Assembly: GCA_964617665.1 (NCBI GenBank)
Contig: CAZUAH010000203.1
Location: 1 to 22,527 of the forward strand
Length of the DNA stretch: 22,527 nucleotides
Direction: 5' to 3'
Source of the DNA: JADHUC01 sp964617665
Lineage (GTDB): Bacteria > Planctomycetota > Planctomycetia > Pirellulales > Pirellulaceae
A model generated the notes under the pieces. The model saw nothing but the letters and a program-made list of their open reading frames with translations, was not told where the DNA came from and did not search any database. Position 1 is the stretch's first letter, and each line of letters begins with the position of its first letter. A program made the position numbers and the translations under genes. Positions 1 to 7,719 of this stretch are shown piece after piece.

Positions 1-396
1 GCCGCGCTTCAGGCGTTGGCCGAGAATTGGCCGGACGAGACCACGCGCGAACTGCTCGCCCAGCGGGCCGTCCAGGATGACCACTACGATCCCCGCCGCG
101 CCGCGCTTCAGGCGTTGGCCGAGAATTGGCCGGACGAGACCACGCGCGAACTGCTCGCCCAGCGGGCCGTCCAGGATGACGACGCGTCTCGCCGCAACGC
201 CGCGCTTCAGGCGTTGGCCGAGAAGTGGCCGGACGAGACCACGCGCGAACTGCTCGCCACGTGGACGACGGACGCACCGCATCCCGATGTCCGCAGCGCC
301 GCGCTTCAGGCGTTGGCCGAGAAGTGGCCGGACGAGGCCACGCGCGAACTGCTCGCCCAACGGGCCGTCGAAGCCCTGGATGCAGAGAGACGCGGG
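1..396 (+). repeat. Four in-frame tandem 99-bp repeat units
   Basis: Units begin at 1, 100, 199 and 298 with an exact 99-bp period; a diverged fifth begins at 397. The first 81 bases of units 1 and 2 are identical. Across all four units the first 60 bases differ at only two positions (AAT/AAG in the Asn/Lys codon and ACC/GCC in one Thr/Ala codon). The last 18-39 bases of each unit differ strongly. The array is coding and stays in frame. Confidence 0.93.
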
Positions 397-630
397 GAGG
401 CGTGTTCCGCATTGGGCAAAATGCACTCCGAGTTTGGCCGCATCCTGCCGACGAAAGACCTTGATGGCGTCGGGCCGTATCTGGATCCGCTGAAGCCGAT
501 TCCGCGGGAGCACGTCGAACGGGCCGCAGAGCAGGGCTGCATCCGTCCCGACGACATCGACGCCCAAGTCGCCTCGCTGTCGGCCCACTTGGGATGGGAT
601 GTCACCCGTGGAGCCGAGAAGAAAGACTGA
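1..630 (+). CDS. HEAT-like tandem-repeat protein, C-terminal part (5' truncated by window)
   Basis: The reading frame is open from base 1 to the TGA at 628-630, so the gene begins upstream. It encodes four copies of a 33-residue helical repeat (core AALQALAEKWPDETTRELLA) starting at bases 1, 100, 199 and 298. A fifth, degenerate copy starts at 397, followed by a non-repeat tail of about 65 residues. The repeats fit a HEAT-like alpha-solenoid used for protein or ligand binding. From memory, similar ALAE-W-D-type repeats occur in the C-terminal sensor part of bacterial NACHT/STAND NTPases and related defence proteins, but the missing N-terminus decides that, so the function is open. The copies are almost identical in DNA, which implies recent tandem duplication. 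The tail (PYLDPLKPIP, later HLGWDV) matches no domain I recognise. Confidence 0.8.
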   Translation, partial: AALQALAENWPDETTRELLAQRAVQDDHYDPRRAALQALAENWPDETTRELLAQRAVQDDDASRRNAALQALAEKWPDETTRELLATWTTDAPHPDVRSAALQALAEKWPDEATRELLAQRAVEALDAERRGEACSALGKMHSEFGRILPTKDLDGVGPYLDPLKPIPREHVERAAEQGCIRPDDIDAQVASLSAHLGWDVTRGAEKKD

Positions 631-697
631 ACACTCACACGCCGGCGGTGGAGTTGGACTTTGGAAGTTTGAAGAGTGAAGGGTTTCATCCGGCTGC

Positions 698-718
698 AAG
701 GGCGTTTACGCCCTTTTT
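698..718 (+). terminator. Probable Rho-independent terminator
   Basis: A perfect 8-bp stem (AAGGGCGT / ACGCCCTT) with a TT loop spans 698-715. The T run at 714-718 partly belongs to the stem and leaves three further T residues after it. It lies 68 bp after the stop codon of the HEAT-like gene and is oriented to terminate it. The short loop and its likeness to the neighbouring palindromes mean it could equally be one of the dispersed repeats. Confidence 0.5.
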
Positions 719-737
719 CCCGCGCAGCGGTATTAGG

Positions 738-755
738 CCCGTGATTTATCACGGG
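738..755. repeat. 18-bp palindrome, 8-bp arms with TT centre
   Basis: CCCGTGAT, TT, ATCACGGG is a perfect inverted repeat. It shares the 8+2+8 architecture of the palindromes at 698-715 and 852-869. Confidence 0.8.
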
Positions 756-779
756 TTCAGGGGAGCAAAATGCATATTG

Positions 780-832
780 CCCCCATTCCTGCCTCTGCCG
801 CCGCGATGCGGCGGCAGAGGCAGGAATGGGGG
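780..832. repeat. Perfect 25-bp inverted repeat with 3-nt loop
   Basis: Bases 780-804 are the exact reverse complement of 808-832, with a GAT loop at 805-807. The arm runs from the outer CCCCATTCCTGCCTC inward to a CCGCCGC region. No T-tract follows, so a simple terminator is less likely than a REP/MITE-type element or a structured RNA segment. It does not overlap any plausible gene. Confidence 0.9.
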
Positions 833-851
833 GTGGGAGGTGACTCGATCA

Positions 852-869
852 CCCGACGTAAACGTCGGG
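852..869. repeat. 18-bp palindrome, 8-bp arms with AA centre
   Basis: CCCGACGT, AA, ACGTCGGG is a perfect inverted repeat, followed by GGCCTAAGAC. On the other strand its centre is TT, giving the same CGT-TT-ACG core seen at 698-715. Confidence 0.8.
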
Positions 870-1001
870 CCTAAGACCGCCTGCGGCGGCGAAGGACCAT
901 GAATGGCCCTCCAGGCTGGCAAGCACGTTTCAGTTACGGCTCGTTGATCGCATCGTCAATTGACATGAATACGCTTTTCCAGGCCGGTTGAACGTTTCTG
1001 G

Positions 1002-2345
1002 TTAGTGCGACTCCTGCAGCAATTCGATCAGCATCTCGGCCTGCTGTTTTGACCACTTGTTCAAGGCTTGGGCCTTCTGGTCAGAGTCGTCCGCGGGCAA
1101 CTCGGCCGCGACTTTCTCTTTGAGTACCTCCTTGCTCGCGCGCATGCGTTGCTCGGTATCTTCCCACAAGCGTGAGTTCTCTTTCGTCTTCGTTCCCAGT
1201 GAATAGGCCTCGCCGTCAAGCAGGCAGGCCGGAGTGCCTGTTTGGCCCATCAGCAGCGGGAAAGACACGGCCTTGACGGGCAGTGATACCCAGGCACAGG
1301 TGAACAGTTCGGGGTGGGTCGGGTCGATCTCGGCGGTCATGCCCGATATGGAGGAGCCAAGACAGATCGATGGATCACGCGCGACGTTGTGAAAGAGGTG
1401 AAAATCGATTGGCCGGTCCGCTTCGCGCAGTCGCTTGGCGGCCGCGCTGCGGTTGAGCCGGCTGAAGTAGACCTTCTGTGTGTGCACCTTCGAGACCACG
1501 TGGCGCGGGTTGTTGCATACTTCGAGGATGGTGCCCTTGCGATCGACGAACAGCCAATGGGTGCCGCCCACGTTCCCGCCCGAGTACCAGCCTTTCGCCA
1601 CGAAGTCCTCGATAATCGCCAGCGCTTCGGCGCAGTTCGACGCCCGTTCCGCGATGTGCCGCAGGATGGTGCCTGACATAACGCCGCGAAACTTGTTGGG
1701 GGCTGGCTCCAGGTGCAGGGTGGACGAATCCTTCTTGCGGCTGGCGGGGTAGTCGCCCGACCCGGCAAGCCCCTTCTCGTTGACCATCATGGAGAACCCG
1801 AGGATCCCGGTAGCGTTCGACACGGCAATGAACTTGTTGATCCCCTCCAGCGAGCTTTCCACGATGTACACCGCCTGCGGTGTGCCTCGATTGTCGCGAG
1901 TCTTGTGGAACATGATGGCGCCGTCGCGGGCATGATTGGGCGAAACGGCATACGAAGTGCATTCCTCGGGATCCTCGTGCAGAAACCGGCTGCGCACCGC
2001 GCCGTCGAGATAGGCAGTGTACAAGTCTTTGGGTACGCCGGCGGCGCGGGCAATCGCCCGAGCTTCCTCGAGCCAATGCGGGGCAATATCCTCGATAATT
2101 CGCACCGAGGCGGCCGAACGTTTGAGGAGCGTTTCCCTCGATATCCCCGCCGCGGTCGCCCGTTTCACATAGGCCGCCTCGATATCGCTAGCGATGATCT
2201 TCTTGTTGATTGTGCCCCACTTCGTGCCGATTTCCTCGGGCGTGCCGGCGAGCCGGATCATCGGGACCTCGGCGGCAGCGGTTGGCGAAATCGACACGAT
2301 ACAGGCGACTAACAGGGCCGCGTTTCGGATCATGTGATGCCTCAT
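1002..2345 (-). CDS. Secreted C45-family Ntn acyltransferase/peptidase-like protein
   Basis: The 447-residue protein begins with a Sec signal peptide (MIRNAALLVACIVSISPTAAA) and resembles the acyl-CoA:6-aminopenicillanate acyltransferase / peptidase C45 family of N-terminal nucleophile hydrolases. The likely catalytic cysteine is Cys129 in the motif EECTSYAVSPNHARDGAIM. It is followed by the conserved HKTRDN segment and, later, GTHWLFVDRKGTILEVCNN. In this family an autocatalytic cut exposes the Cys as the new N-terminus, and members cleave or transfer amide-bound acyl groups; the substrate here is unknown. The reading frame extends 39 codons further upstream, but the ATG at 2345 has a GAGGAG motif nine bases before it and places the signal peptide at the N-terminus. 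An ATG at 2333 is an alternative. The next gene on this strand lies 127 bp upstream. Confidence 0.82.
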   Translation of the reverse strand: MRHHMIRNAALLVACIVSISPTAAAEVPMIRLAGTPEEIGTKWGTINKKIIASDIEAAYVKRATAAGISRETLLKRSAASVRIIEDIAPHWLEEARAIARAAGVPKDLYTAYLDGAVRSRFLHEDPEECTSYAVSPNHARDGAIMFHKTRDNRGTPQAVYIVESSLEGINKFIAVSNATGILGFSMMVNEKGLAGSGDYPASRKKDSSTLHLEPAPNKFRGVMSGTILRHIAERASNCAEALAIIEDFVAKGWYSGGNVGGTHWLFVDRKGTILEVCNNPRHVVSKVHTQKVYFSRLNRSAAAKRLREADRPIDFHLFHNVARDPSICLGSSISGMTAEIDPTHPELFTCAWVSLPVKAVSFPLLMGQTGTPACLLDGEAYSLGTKTKENSRLWEDTEQRMRASKEVLKEKVAAELPADDSDQKAQALNKWSKQQAEMLIELLQESH

Positions 2346-2354
2346 GTGGTGTTG

Positions 2355-2360
2355 CTCCTC
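2355..2360 (-). promoter_or_regulatory. Ribosome binding site fixing the C45 gene start
   Basis: GAGGAG on the minus strand lies nine bases before the ATG at 2345. It favours this start over the longer upstream frame, whose extra N-terminal residues would bury the signal peptide. Confidence 0.65.
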
Positions 2361-2472
2361 ATGCTTGTTCCCTTTCCCGACTCGCAGCCATTCTACAGGA
2401 TTCGGCGGAACAGAGACGATTGGCACGGTCAGACTTCTCTCCGTTGGCCTACAGTCTGGCAACGGTTCATGT

Positions 2473-4479
2473 CTATTCGTTGTCGTAGATCTGCTTCTCA
2501 GTTTCCAGTTCCTTGGCGGTCGATACCGGCAAGAAGGTGAAAACGAAAATCAGCCCGAAGCTTGCAGCCCATAGACAAGACAGCATAACGCGAATCTGGT
2601 GTCGTAGAGGCTGCGCTTTCTGAAAACAGTACGAGTACTTGTACTCTTTCATGGGATAGCTCCCATCGAACGAAGTCAAATTGGCGATTTCCCGTTGGTT
2701 GGGCCATCCGCCGAAACCCTTGACGCTACCATCCGCGAACAACACATTCGTGAAAGGCGTTTCCTGGACAAAACAGCCTTCGAGTCGGCCATGAGCAGCA
2801 GTGCGGCTCCACGGAAATGTCCCGGAGGCTAAGTCAGCCTGTCGCACGTCTCGTGGTTCGGACCAGCGAATGTCACTGTCGATGACCTCGATCAGCACGG
2901 CCGTCGTTTCGGGATTCGCAATTTCGTCCTTACGGCGACATTCCCCATTCGGTAGCCAGAATGCGTTTTCTCCGACTATTGCCAGGTAATCGGTCCGCAT
3001 TGAGTTCTTACTTTGGCGGCCCGTTGCCGGACAGCGGAACACGGTGGATTCTAGTCGTTGGGAGGCCGCAAGATTACTGGCACTGTCCCAAGCCTCGTTA
3101 CGCTGGTATGCATCGGATACGTCCTTTTCGTCGAGGTAGGGTAGAAGCAAAGTCCGCCAGCTGGCGATTGGTTTTCCTTGCTCATCAAACGTGGAAGCCG
3201 GCGGATAACTGCCGTGCCCCTCGTGATACTTCTCCAGGCCCGTCCAGATTGCGTACAGTCGGTGCCTGCAATCGTCTTCATCCATGGCCCATTGGGGACA
3301 ACCTTTGGTCGCGCCAAGCGCTATGACAGTGAACATGCCGCAGAGCACTGCCAACCCCACCATGTTCCCTGCAAGCTGCTGCCGGCCTGTTCTGATGCAG
3401 CGAATACCGACGCAAAGGAAAAAAGTTGCTCCAAGAAATCCGGAAAGAAGCACTTGGCTGATTTCCTGAGTACCGGCCACCAGCATCGAGAAGTAGCCTT
3501 CCAAGCCAAGGAAGATCACGATGACCGGAATTACCCACCACGGATAGACACGAGGAAGTCTTGCTTCAGACTGTTTGTCTGCCACATCGGTCTTGGTCGG
3601 CTGTTCTTTGCGGGATATCGACCGCGCTGCATCAAGTAGTTGAACAACGCATATCGCAACCATGAAGAACGCGTAAACGACGAGTGTCCAGTCAAACATC
3701 CACACGCCGGAAAAGCGAACGACATGGGCCATTCCGAGGATGGTCCACATGACGACGGATACACTGAGAGCCGCAACGAGAGGGGCCATCGTCCACGGGC
3801 GATTCCACAAACCGAGCAGGCTTGCAGCCAGCGGCCCGGCAAATGTACACACCATCAACAGAAGCGGCAAAGGTTCTGTTGTCCGCCCGGCCTCTGCATC
3901 ACGGACGAATTCGCATACGACTTTGCCCATGCCGATGAGCACTAGTCCGCCCAAGAGCGTCGCCATGCTGGCAGACCAACGCCGCGACTTGTGATTGAAA
4001 TGGTAGAAGAGGAATACGCGCCACCAGCACAGCCTGACGGCCGCAAACAGGAAGAAGGCCGCAATTGGACCGCAAGCGAAGACGAGGAACTCCTCAACGT
4101 ACTCGCGAATGAGCCACGCGGGCCATGGTCGCGGTCGTTCTCCATAGTCGGCGAACGGGCCGGTGAAGGATTCGAAAACCTGGCAGAAGAAGGTACTCAG
4201 AACCATCAGTCCGAACGCGCTGAGCACTACGCCGGTCCAGCCACCGGACAACCGGCGTCTTTCCTGTCGGCGCGGTCGGCACCAGATGTCCCAAAGCAAG
4301 ACGGGCAGTAAGTACGCCGTGAAGAGGATTCCCATCAGAAAGGAAGGTGTGGGGGCATGGTCCAGGATCCAGCCATGCCAATCCCATGACCGAGCTGCAC
4401 CGCTGATCGCGCCAATCACAAACACGACAACGCACCAAGCGGCGTAGTGGTACTTTGGGACACGAAGGCGTGTGGCCAT
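2473..4479 (-). CDS. Polytopic membrane protein with DUF1559 domain
   Basis: The protein has 668 residues. The first ~390 contain about eleven hydrophobic segments (for example AAWCVVVFVIGAISGAA near 13-29 and LLSGFLGATFFLCVGI near 345-360). A DUF1559 domain follows at about 405-605, recognisable from YHEGHGSYPPAS, SWRTLLLPYLDEKDV, NEAWDS, STVFRCPA and the terminal NVLFADGSVKGFGG. One more hydrophobic helix lies near the C-terminus. DUF1559 is a hallmark of Planctomycetes and usually sits on a short type IV pilin-like protein with a single N-terminal helix; here that pilin leader is absent and the domain is carried by a large membrane anchor. AAGGA lies nine bases before the ATG at 4479. Its function is unknown; the topology would place the domain outside the membrane between two helices. 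Confidence 0.85.
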   Translation of the reverse strand: MATRLRVPKYHYAAWCVVVFVIGAISGAARSWDWHGWILDHAPTPSFLMGILFTAYLLPVLLWDIWCRPRRQERRRLSGGWTGVVLSAFGLMVLSTFFCQVFESFTGPFADYGERPRPWPAWLIREYVEEFLVFACGPIAAFFLFAAVRLCWWRVFLFYHFNHKSRRWSASMATLLGGLVLIGMGKVVCEFVRDAEAGRTTEPLPLLLMVCTFAGPLAASLLGLWNRPWTMAPLVAALSVSVVMWTILGMAHVVRFSGVWMFDWTLVVYAFFMVAICVVQLLDAARSISRKEQPTKTDVADKQSEARLPRVYPWWVIPVIVIFLGLEGYFSMLVAGTQEISQVLLSGFLGATFFLCVGIRCIRTGRQQLAGNMVGLAVLCGMFTVIALGATKGCPQWAMDEDDCRHRLYAIWTGLEKYHEGHGSYPPASTFDEQGKPIASWRTLLLPYLDEKDVSDAYQRNEAWDSASNLAASQRLESTVFRCPATGRQSKNSMRTDYLAIVGENAFWLPNGECRRKDEIANPETTAVLIEVIDSDIRWSEPRDVRQADLASGTFPWSRTAAHGRLEGCFVQETPFTNVLFADGSVKGFGGWPNQREIANLTSFDGSYPMKEYKYSYCFQKAQPLRHQIRVMLSCLWAASFGLIFVFTFLPVSTAKELETEKQIYDNE

Positions 4480-4907
4480 CTCAGAGTGTCCTTATTCGAT
4501 CGTGGGAACTCGTTGCACGCCGGGCCAGCATGACTTACTCCTTGGCCGTTGCGGCGACTCCTCCGGCGCTGGATTCGTGGACGCGGGTTGCTTGATCCAG
4601 AAGTCGCCGAGGCGGATGTGCGAACCCCCGGATTCAAGGCGGACGTAAGCGGACGAGATAATGGTCAGGCGCCGATGCATTTTGATCATTGTAGGATATC
4701 GGCAGTTGAGAAACACGGCAACTGAAGTACCCGAACCGCGTCCGGCGGCGGCAGCCGTCAACGTGCCGGTTCTACGCTCGCGGACATCTTGAGAGAAGCC
4801 ATGCCGCGGGCTCCGCCTGCGATCGAATTGCCGATGTCACCTGCCATCGTGGTCGAAACGTGGATACACTGAGCCGCACCGGGCGATGGTAGTTCCCGTT
4901 GCTCGGT
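4480..4907. other. Stretch without a convincing gene
   Basis: This lies between the divergent starts of the DUF1559 gene and the plus-strand island and must hold the promoters of both. A minus-strand frame at 4492-4761 (89 codons; contains RLTIISSAYVRLESGGSHI) is open, but I recognise nothing in it and it has no clear ribosome binding site. I leave it as a possible small or degraded gene. Plus-strand frames are broken by stops. Confidence 0.4.
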
Positions 4908-4991
4908 GAGAAGCACGACTTCATCAACTGTGTCCGCAGTCGCGGCGTGACGGTGGAGCAACCCGTGTCGGACTGTGAGGGATCTTACCAT
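4908..4991 (+). pseudogene. Possible C-terminal remnant of a Gfo/Idh/MocA oxidoreductase
   Basis: Read from 4908, the plus strand gives EKHDFINCVRSRGVTVEQPV and then SDCEGSYHE. Gfo/Idh/MocA dehydrogenases commonly have a segment of the type DFLDCVRSRK-P followed by a GH-and-HL motif about this distance from the C-terminus, and the resemblance is good. The frame then runs over the start codon of the epimerase pseudogene at 4990, so the C-terminal end is missing, and no upstream portion of such a gene was found. The call rests on about 15 residues by eye and is tentative. Confidence 0.3.
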
Positions 4992-5357
4992 GAGAACAGA
5001 ACTCGTAGGATTGGCCTTCTGTTGGCTGGCGGCAACTCAGGTGCACGGGCACGAGCCGCAGGACGTGGTGATTGAGAATAGAGTGCTGAGCGCTCGCGTC
5101 AGCCCTGAAGGCGCCGAACTGATGAGCCTGAGGGCGAAGGAGAATGGTCGCGAGTTTCTGTGGCAGGGTAACCCTGAGTTCTGGAGCGACCGCGCGCCGT
5201 TGATGTTTCCGGTAAACGTGCGGTTCAAAGGTGATCGTTACACATATCGGGATGAGAAGGCCCTGAAGCCCTTGAAGAGAAAGACTATTTGATGCGATTG
5301 AATCCCGGAGAATCAGAAACCTACCGCTTTACGATCACCGTCCATCCATCTCGCTGA
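4990..5357 (+). pseudogene. Aldose 1-epimerase-like gene with internal deletion and frame break
   Basis: From the ATG at 4990 (GAGGG seven bases upstream) a signal peptide and about 85 residues match the N-terminal part of a LacX/aldose-1-epimerase beta-sandwich (IENRVLSARVSPEGAELMSL, EFLWQGNPEFW, APLMFPVN). Near base 5260 the match ends and the frame stops at 5290-5292. In another frame, 5274-5357 encodes EEKDYLMRLNPGESETYRFT and a short tail, the expected C-terminal end of the same family. An intact enzyme is about 280-300 residues, so roughly 150 residues are missing, including the central catalytic histidines. The intact enzyme interconverts sugar anomers before catabolism. The remaining 100-residue reading frame is unlikely to be active. 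Confidence 0.65.
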
Positions 5358-5371
5358 ATACAGGCATAGAC

Positions 5372-7702
5372 ATGAGAACTCCTACTTTGGCCGTATTACT
5401 CGCCATTGGCGTCGGCGCCCTGACCCCACAGCAACCACTTGTCGCAGGACCACCGAAGCCGAATATCGTCCTCTTTTTTGTCGACGACCTTGGCTGGTCT
5501 GACTTGGGATATCGCAACCCTGTGTTCGAGTCGCCAAATGTTGATTCGCTCGCGAACGAAGGGCTCGACTTCGAGCAGGCGTATATTGCCAGCCCGACCT
5601 GCAGTCCAAGTCGAGGCACGTTGCTTACCGGAAAGCACCCCGCGCGACTCAAGCTAGTGCGGCATATCCCCCACAAACCGGAATCTGGTTTTGACCGGTT
5701 TGGACGCACCGATCAGAAGTTTAATCTGTGGAAGACAGACCCCGCGCAGTTTCCTTGCGTGAATTGGCTGGCACTTGAACACACCACCTACGCCGAAGCG
5801 CTGAAGGAACTGGGCTACTATAATTTGTTCATCGGCAAATGGCATCTAGGCCACGAGCCATACCATCCCATCCACCAGGGGTTCGATCGGCAAATCGGCA
5901 CGACCAATTGGGGACACCCCCGCTCGTACCATCCGCCGTTCTTCAAGAACTCGGACGTGTTGGCCGACGAAAAGGAACGCTATCTGACCGATCGGCTGGC
6001 CGACGAAGCCGTCCACTTTATCGAGCAATATGATCGCGACCAGCCGTTCATGCTCTCATTCTGGTACTACAACGTTCACGGACCGCATCAGGGCCGCGAA
6101 GATTTGGTGAGACATTTCGAGGCCAAGGGGCTGACCGGCAGACATGCCCACTATGCCGCCATGGTCAAGTCGGTGGACGAATCGGTAGGCCGGTTGCGCA
6201 AGGCGATTGAAGAAAAAGGCATCGACAAAGAGACCATCGTCATCTTTCTGTCGGACCAAGGTAGCTATTTCGAGAACAATCCATTTCGCGGCGGAAAGAG
6301 AATCGACACGCTTTGCGAAGGCGGCGCTCGCGTCCCATTCATCTTTCATTGGCCGGGCATCACCCAGCCGGGTGCAGAGAACGACAGTGTTGTCCAGTCC
6401 ACCGACCTCTTCCCTACACTAGTAGAAATCGCTGGAGGCGATCCCTCGAGATTCAAGGATCTTGACGGCGTTTCGCTCGTGCCCGCCATCAAGGAAAACA
6501 GCATGCTGGAACGGGGCGAGCCCATCTTTGGTTATCGTGCCTATGAAGATCTCTATGCTTCCGTGCGTTCCGGTGATTGGAAGTTGCTCGCCCATCGCAG
6601 CGGCACGGTGAAATTGTACAACATCGCCGAGGACATCAGAGAGGAAAACGACCTCGCACAAGTCCATCCGGATAAAGTCAAAGAGCTAAGGGCACAGCTC
6701 GTCGAATGGGAAAGGGAAATGGGCGTCGAGAAGTACTCCGGCGTCCAGACCCGTGCCGTGAAAGCTGCGGACACGATCTTGGGTAGTTGGGCATTTGAGC
6801 TGCCGGACGGCGGTCCGGCTTGGCTGCAAATACAGGAAGTCGAAGGGGAGCTGACGGGTACGTTATTGTGGAGCGTTGGCAGTGCGAGGCCCGTCACGGG
6901 CCTTGTGTATCAAGACGGAGGCCTCACTTTTCAGCGCAGGATCCGCTGGAAACCGTACGGCAATGATGATGAAGCACGAATCGTTAATAAGCCAATGACT
7001 GCCAGGCTTGTCAAGGACGAGCTAGAGCTGAAGGTGACGCAGACCTTTGTCAAGCAGGATATCGAAGAAACGATCCTGTTGATGGGCAAACGCATGCCGC
7101 CAATGCCGCCGGCGCCCAATCTGAACCGAGTGAAGTTCGGCGAGCCGATTCAGCTGTTCAATGCTCGCGACCTGAAGGGCTGGCGACTATCCAATCCGAA
7201 GAAGAAGAATGGATGGCGAGTTGTGGACGGGGTGCTGACGAACACTACGCCAAAGACCGATTTCGGTGGCTACGGTGAATACGGCAATCTAAGGACGGAC
7301 CAAGAGTTTGAAGACTTCCGGCTGACCATTGAATACAACGTCCCTCCGGGCGGGAACAGCGGCGTTTATCTGCGAGGGATGTACGAGGCCCAGGTGGTTG
7401 ATCGCGATAGCAGGATGCAGGGTATCAACGGACCAGGGGCGGTGTTTGGTCGAATTGCTCCGTCGATCAATGCCGGGAAGTCGGGTGGGGAGTGGAATCG
7501 CTACGAGCTGACACTGATGGATCGGCACATTACCGTTGTTCTGAATGGAGAAACGGTCATCAACAGTCAGCCGGTCATCGGTTGCACTGGGGGCGGCATA
7601 TCGGCTGACGACACCAAGCCAGGGCCGATCTTCTTGCAGGGCGATCACACTTCGGTCAGATATCGAAACATCGTGTTGCATCCTGTGGTTGAATCACAAT
7701 GA
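5372..7702 (+). CDS. Secreted sulfatase fused to a DUF1080 (3-keto-glycoside hydrolase-like) domain
   Basis: The protein has 776 residues. A signal peptide (about 1-26) is followed by a type I sulfatase (about 29-450): the metal site begins with Asp38-Asp39, Cys77 in CSPSRG is the residue converted to formylglycine, K156/H158 lie in GKWHLG, and D295 in LSDQG completes the metal site. A beta-rich linker domain (about 466-570, SWAFELPDGGPAWLQI) follows, then DUF1080/PF06439 at about 585-775 (GGNSGVYLRGMYEAQV, GEWNRYELTLMDRHI, FLQGDHTSVRYRNI). Sulfatases hydrolyse sulfate esters; recent work links DUF1080 proteins to cleavage of 3-keto-glycosides. The fusion suggests the same glycan is desulfated and cut. 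AGG lies seven bases before the ATG. The FAD oxidoreductase starts 17 bp downstream, consistent with an operon. The sulfate-ester position cannot be told from sequence. Confidence 0.92.
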   Translation: MRTPTLAVLLAIGVGALTPQQPLVAGPPKPNIVLFFVDDLGWSDLGYRNPVFESPNVDSLANEGLDFEQAYIASPTCSPSRGTLLTGKHPARLKLVRHIPHKPESGFDRFGRTDQKFNLWKTDPAQFPCVNWLALEHTTYAEALKELGYYNLFIGKWHLGHEPYHPIHQGFDRQIGTTNWGHPRSYHPPFFKNSDVLADEKERYLTDRLADEAVHFIEQYDRDQPFMLSFWYYNVHGPHQGREDLVRHFEAKGLTGRHAHYAAMVKSVDESVGRLRKAIEEKGIDKETIVIFLSDQGSYFENNPFRGGKRIDTLCEGGARVPFIFHWPGITQPGAENDSVVQSTDLFPTLVEIAGGDPSRFKDLDGVSLVPAIKENSMLERGEPIFGYRAYEDLYASVRSGDWKLLAHRSGTVKLYNIAEDIREENDLAQVHPDKVKELRAQLVEWEREMGVEKYSGVQTRAVKAADTILGSWAFELPDGGPAWLQIQEVEGELTGTLLWSVGSARPVTGLVYQDGGLTFQRRIRWKPYGNDDEARIVNKPMTARLVKDELELKVTQTFVKQDIEETILLMGKRMPPMPPAPNLNRVKFGEPIQLFNARDLKGWRLSNPKKKNGWRVVDGVLTNTTPKTDFGGYGEYGNLRTDQEFEDFRLTIEYNVPPGGNSGVYLRGMYEAQVVDRDSRMQGINGPGAVFGRIAPSINAGKSGGEWNRYELTLMDRHITVVLNGETVINSQPVIGCTGGGISADDTKPGPIFLQGDHTSVRYRNIVLHPVVESQ

Positions 7703-7719
7703 CCAGGTAAAGACGACAC

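Larger units (their letters stand above)
631..1001. other. Gene-free interval with palindrome cluster
   Basis: This 371-bp stretch separates the end of the repeat protein from the 3' end of the convergent C45 gene. No open frame here resembles a protein. Its content is a set of inverted repeats at 698-715, 738-755, 780-832, 852-869 and a GC-rich one at 877-889. The density suggests REP or MITE-like dispersed elements, with at least the first able to terminate transcription of the upstream gene. Bases 890-1001 show nothing recognisable. Confidence 0.7.

Noticed and set aside
1..495. CRISPR-like periodic repeats
   Set aside because: The 99-bp period is coding and in frame with a helical protein repeat, the repeat part is far longer than CRISPR repeats, and there is no leader or cas gene.
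1713..2312. 199-codon plus-strand open frame
   Set aside because: It lies opposite the C45 gene, whose motifs and signal peptide are clear; the frame gives no recognisable protein and is explained by GC-rich codon shadowing.
3178..3639. 153-codon plus-strand open frame
   Set aside because: Antisense to the DUF1559 membrane protein, with no recognisable features.
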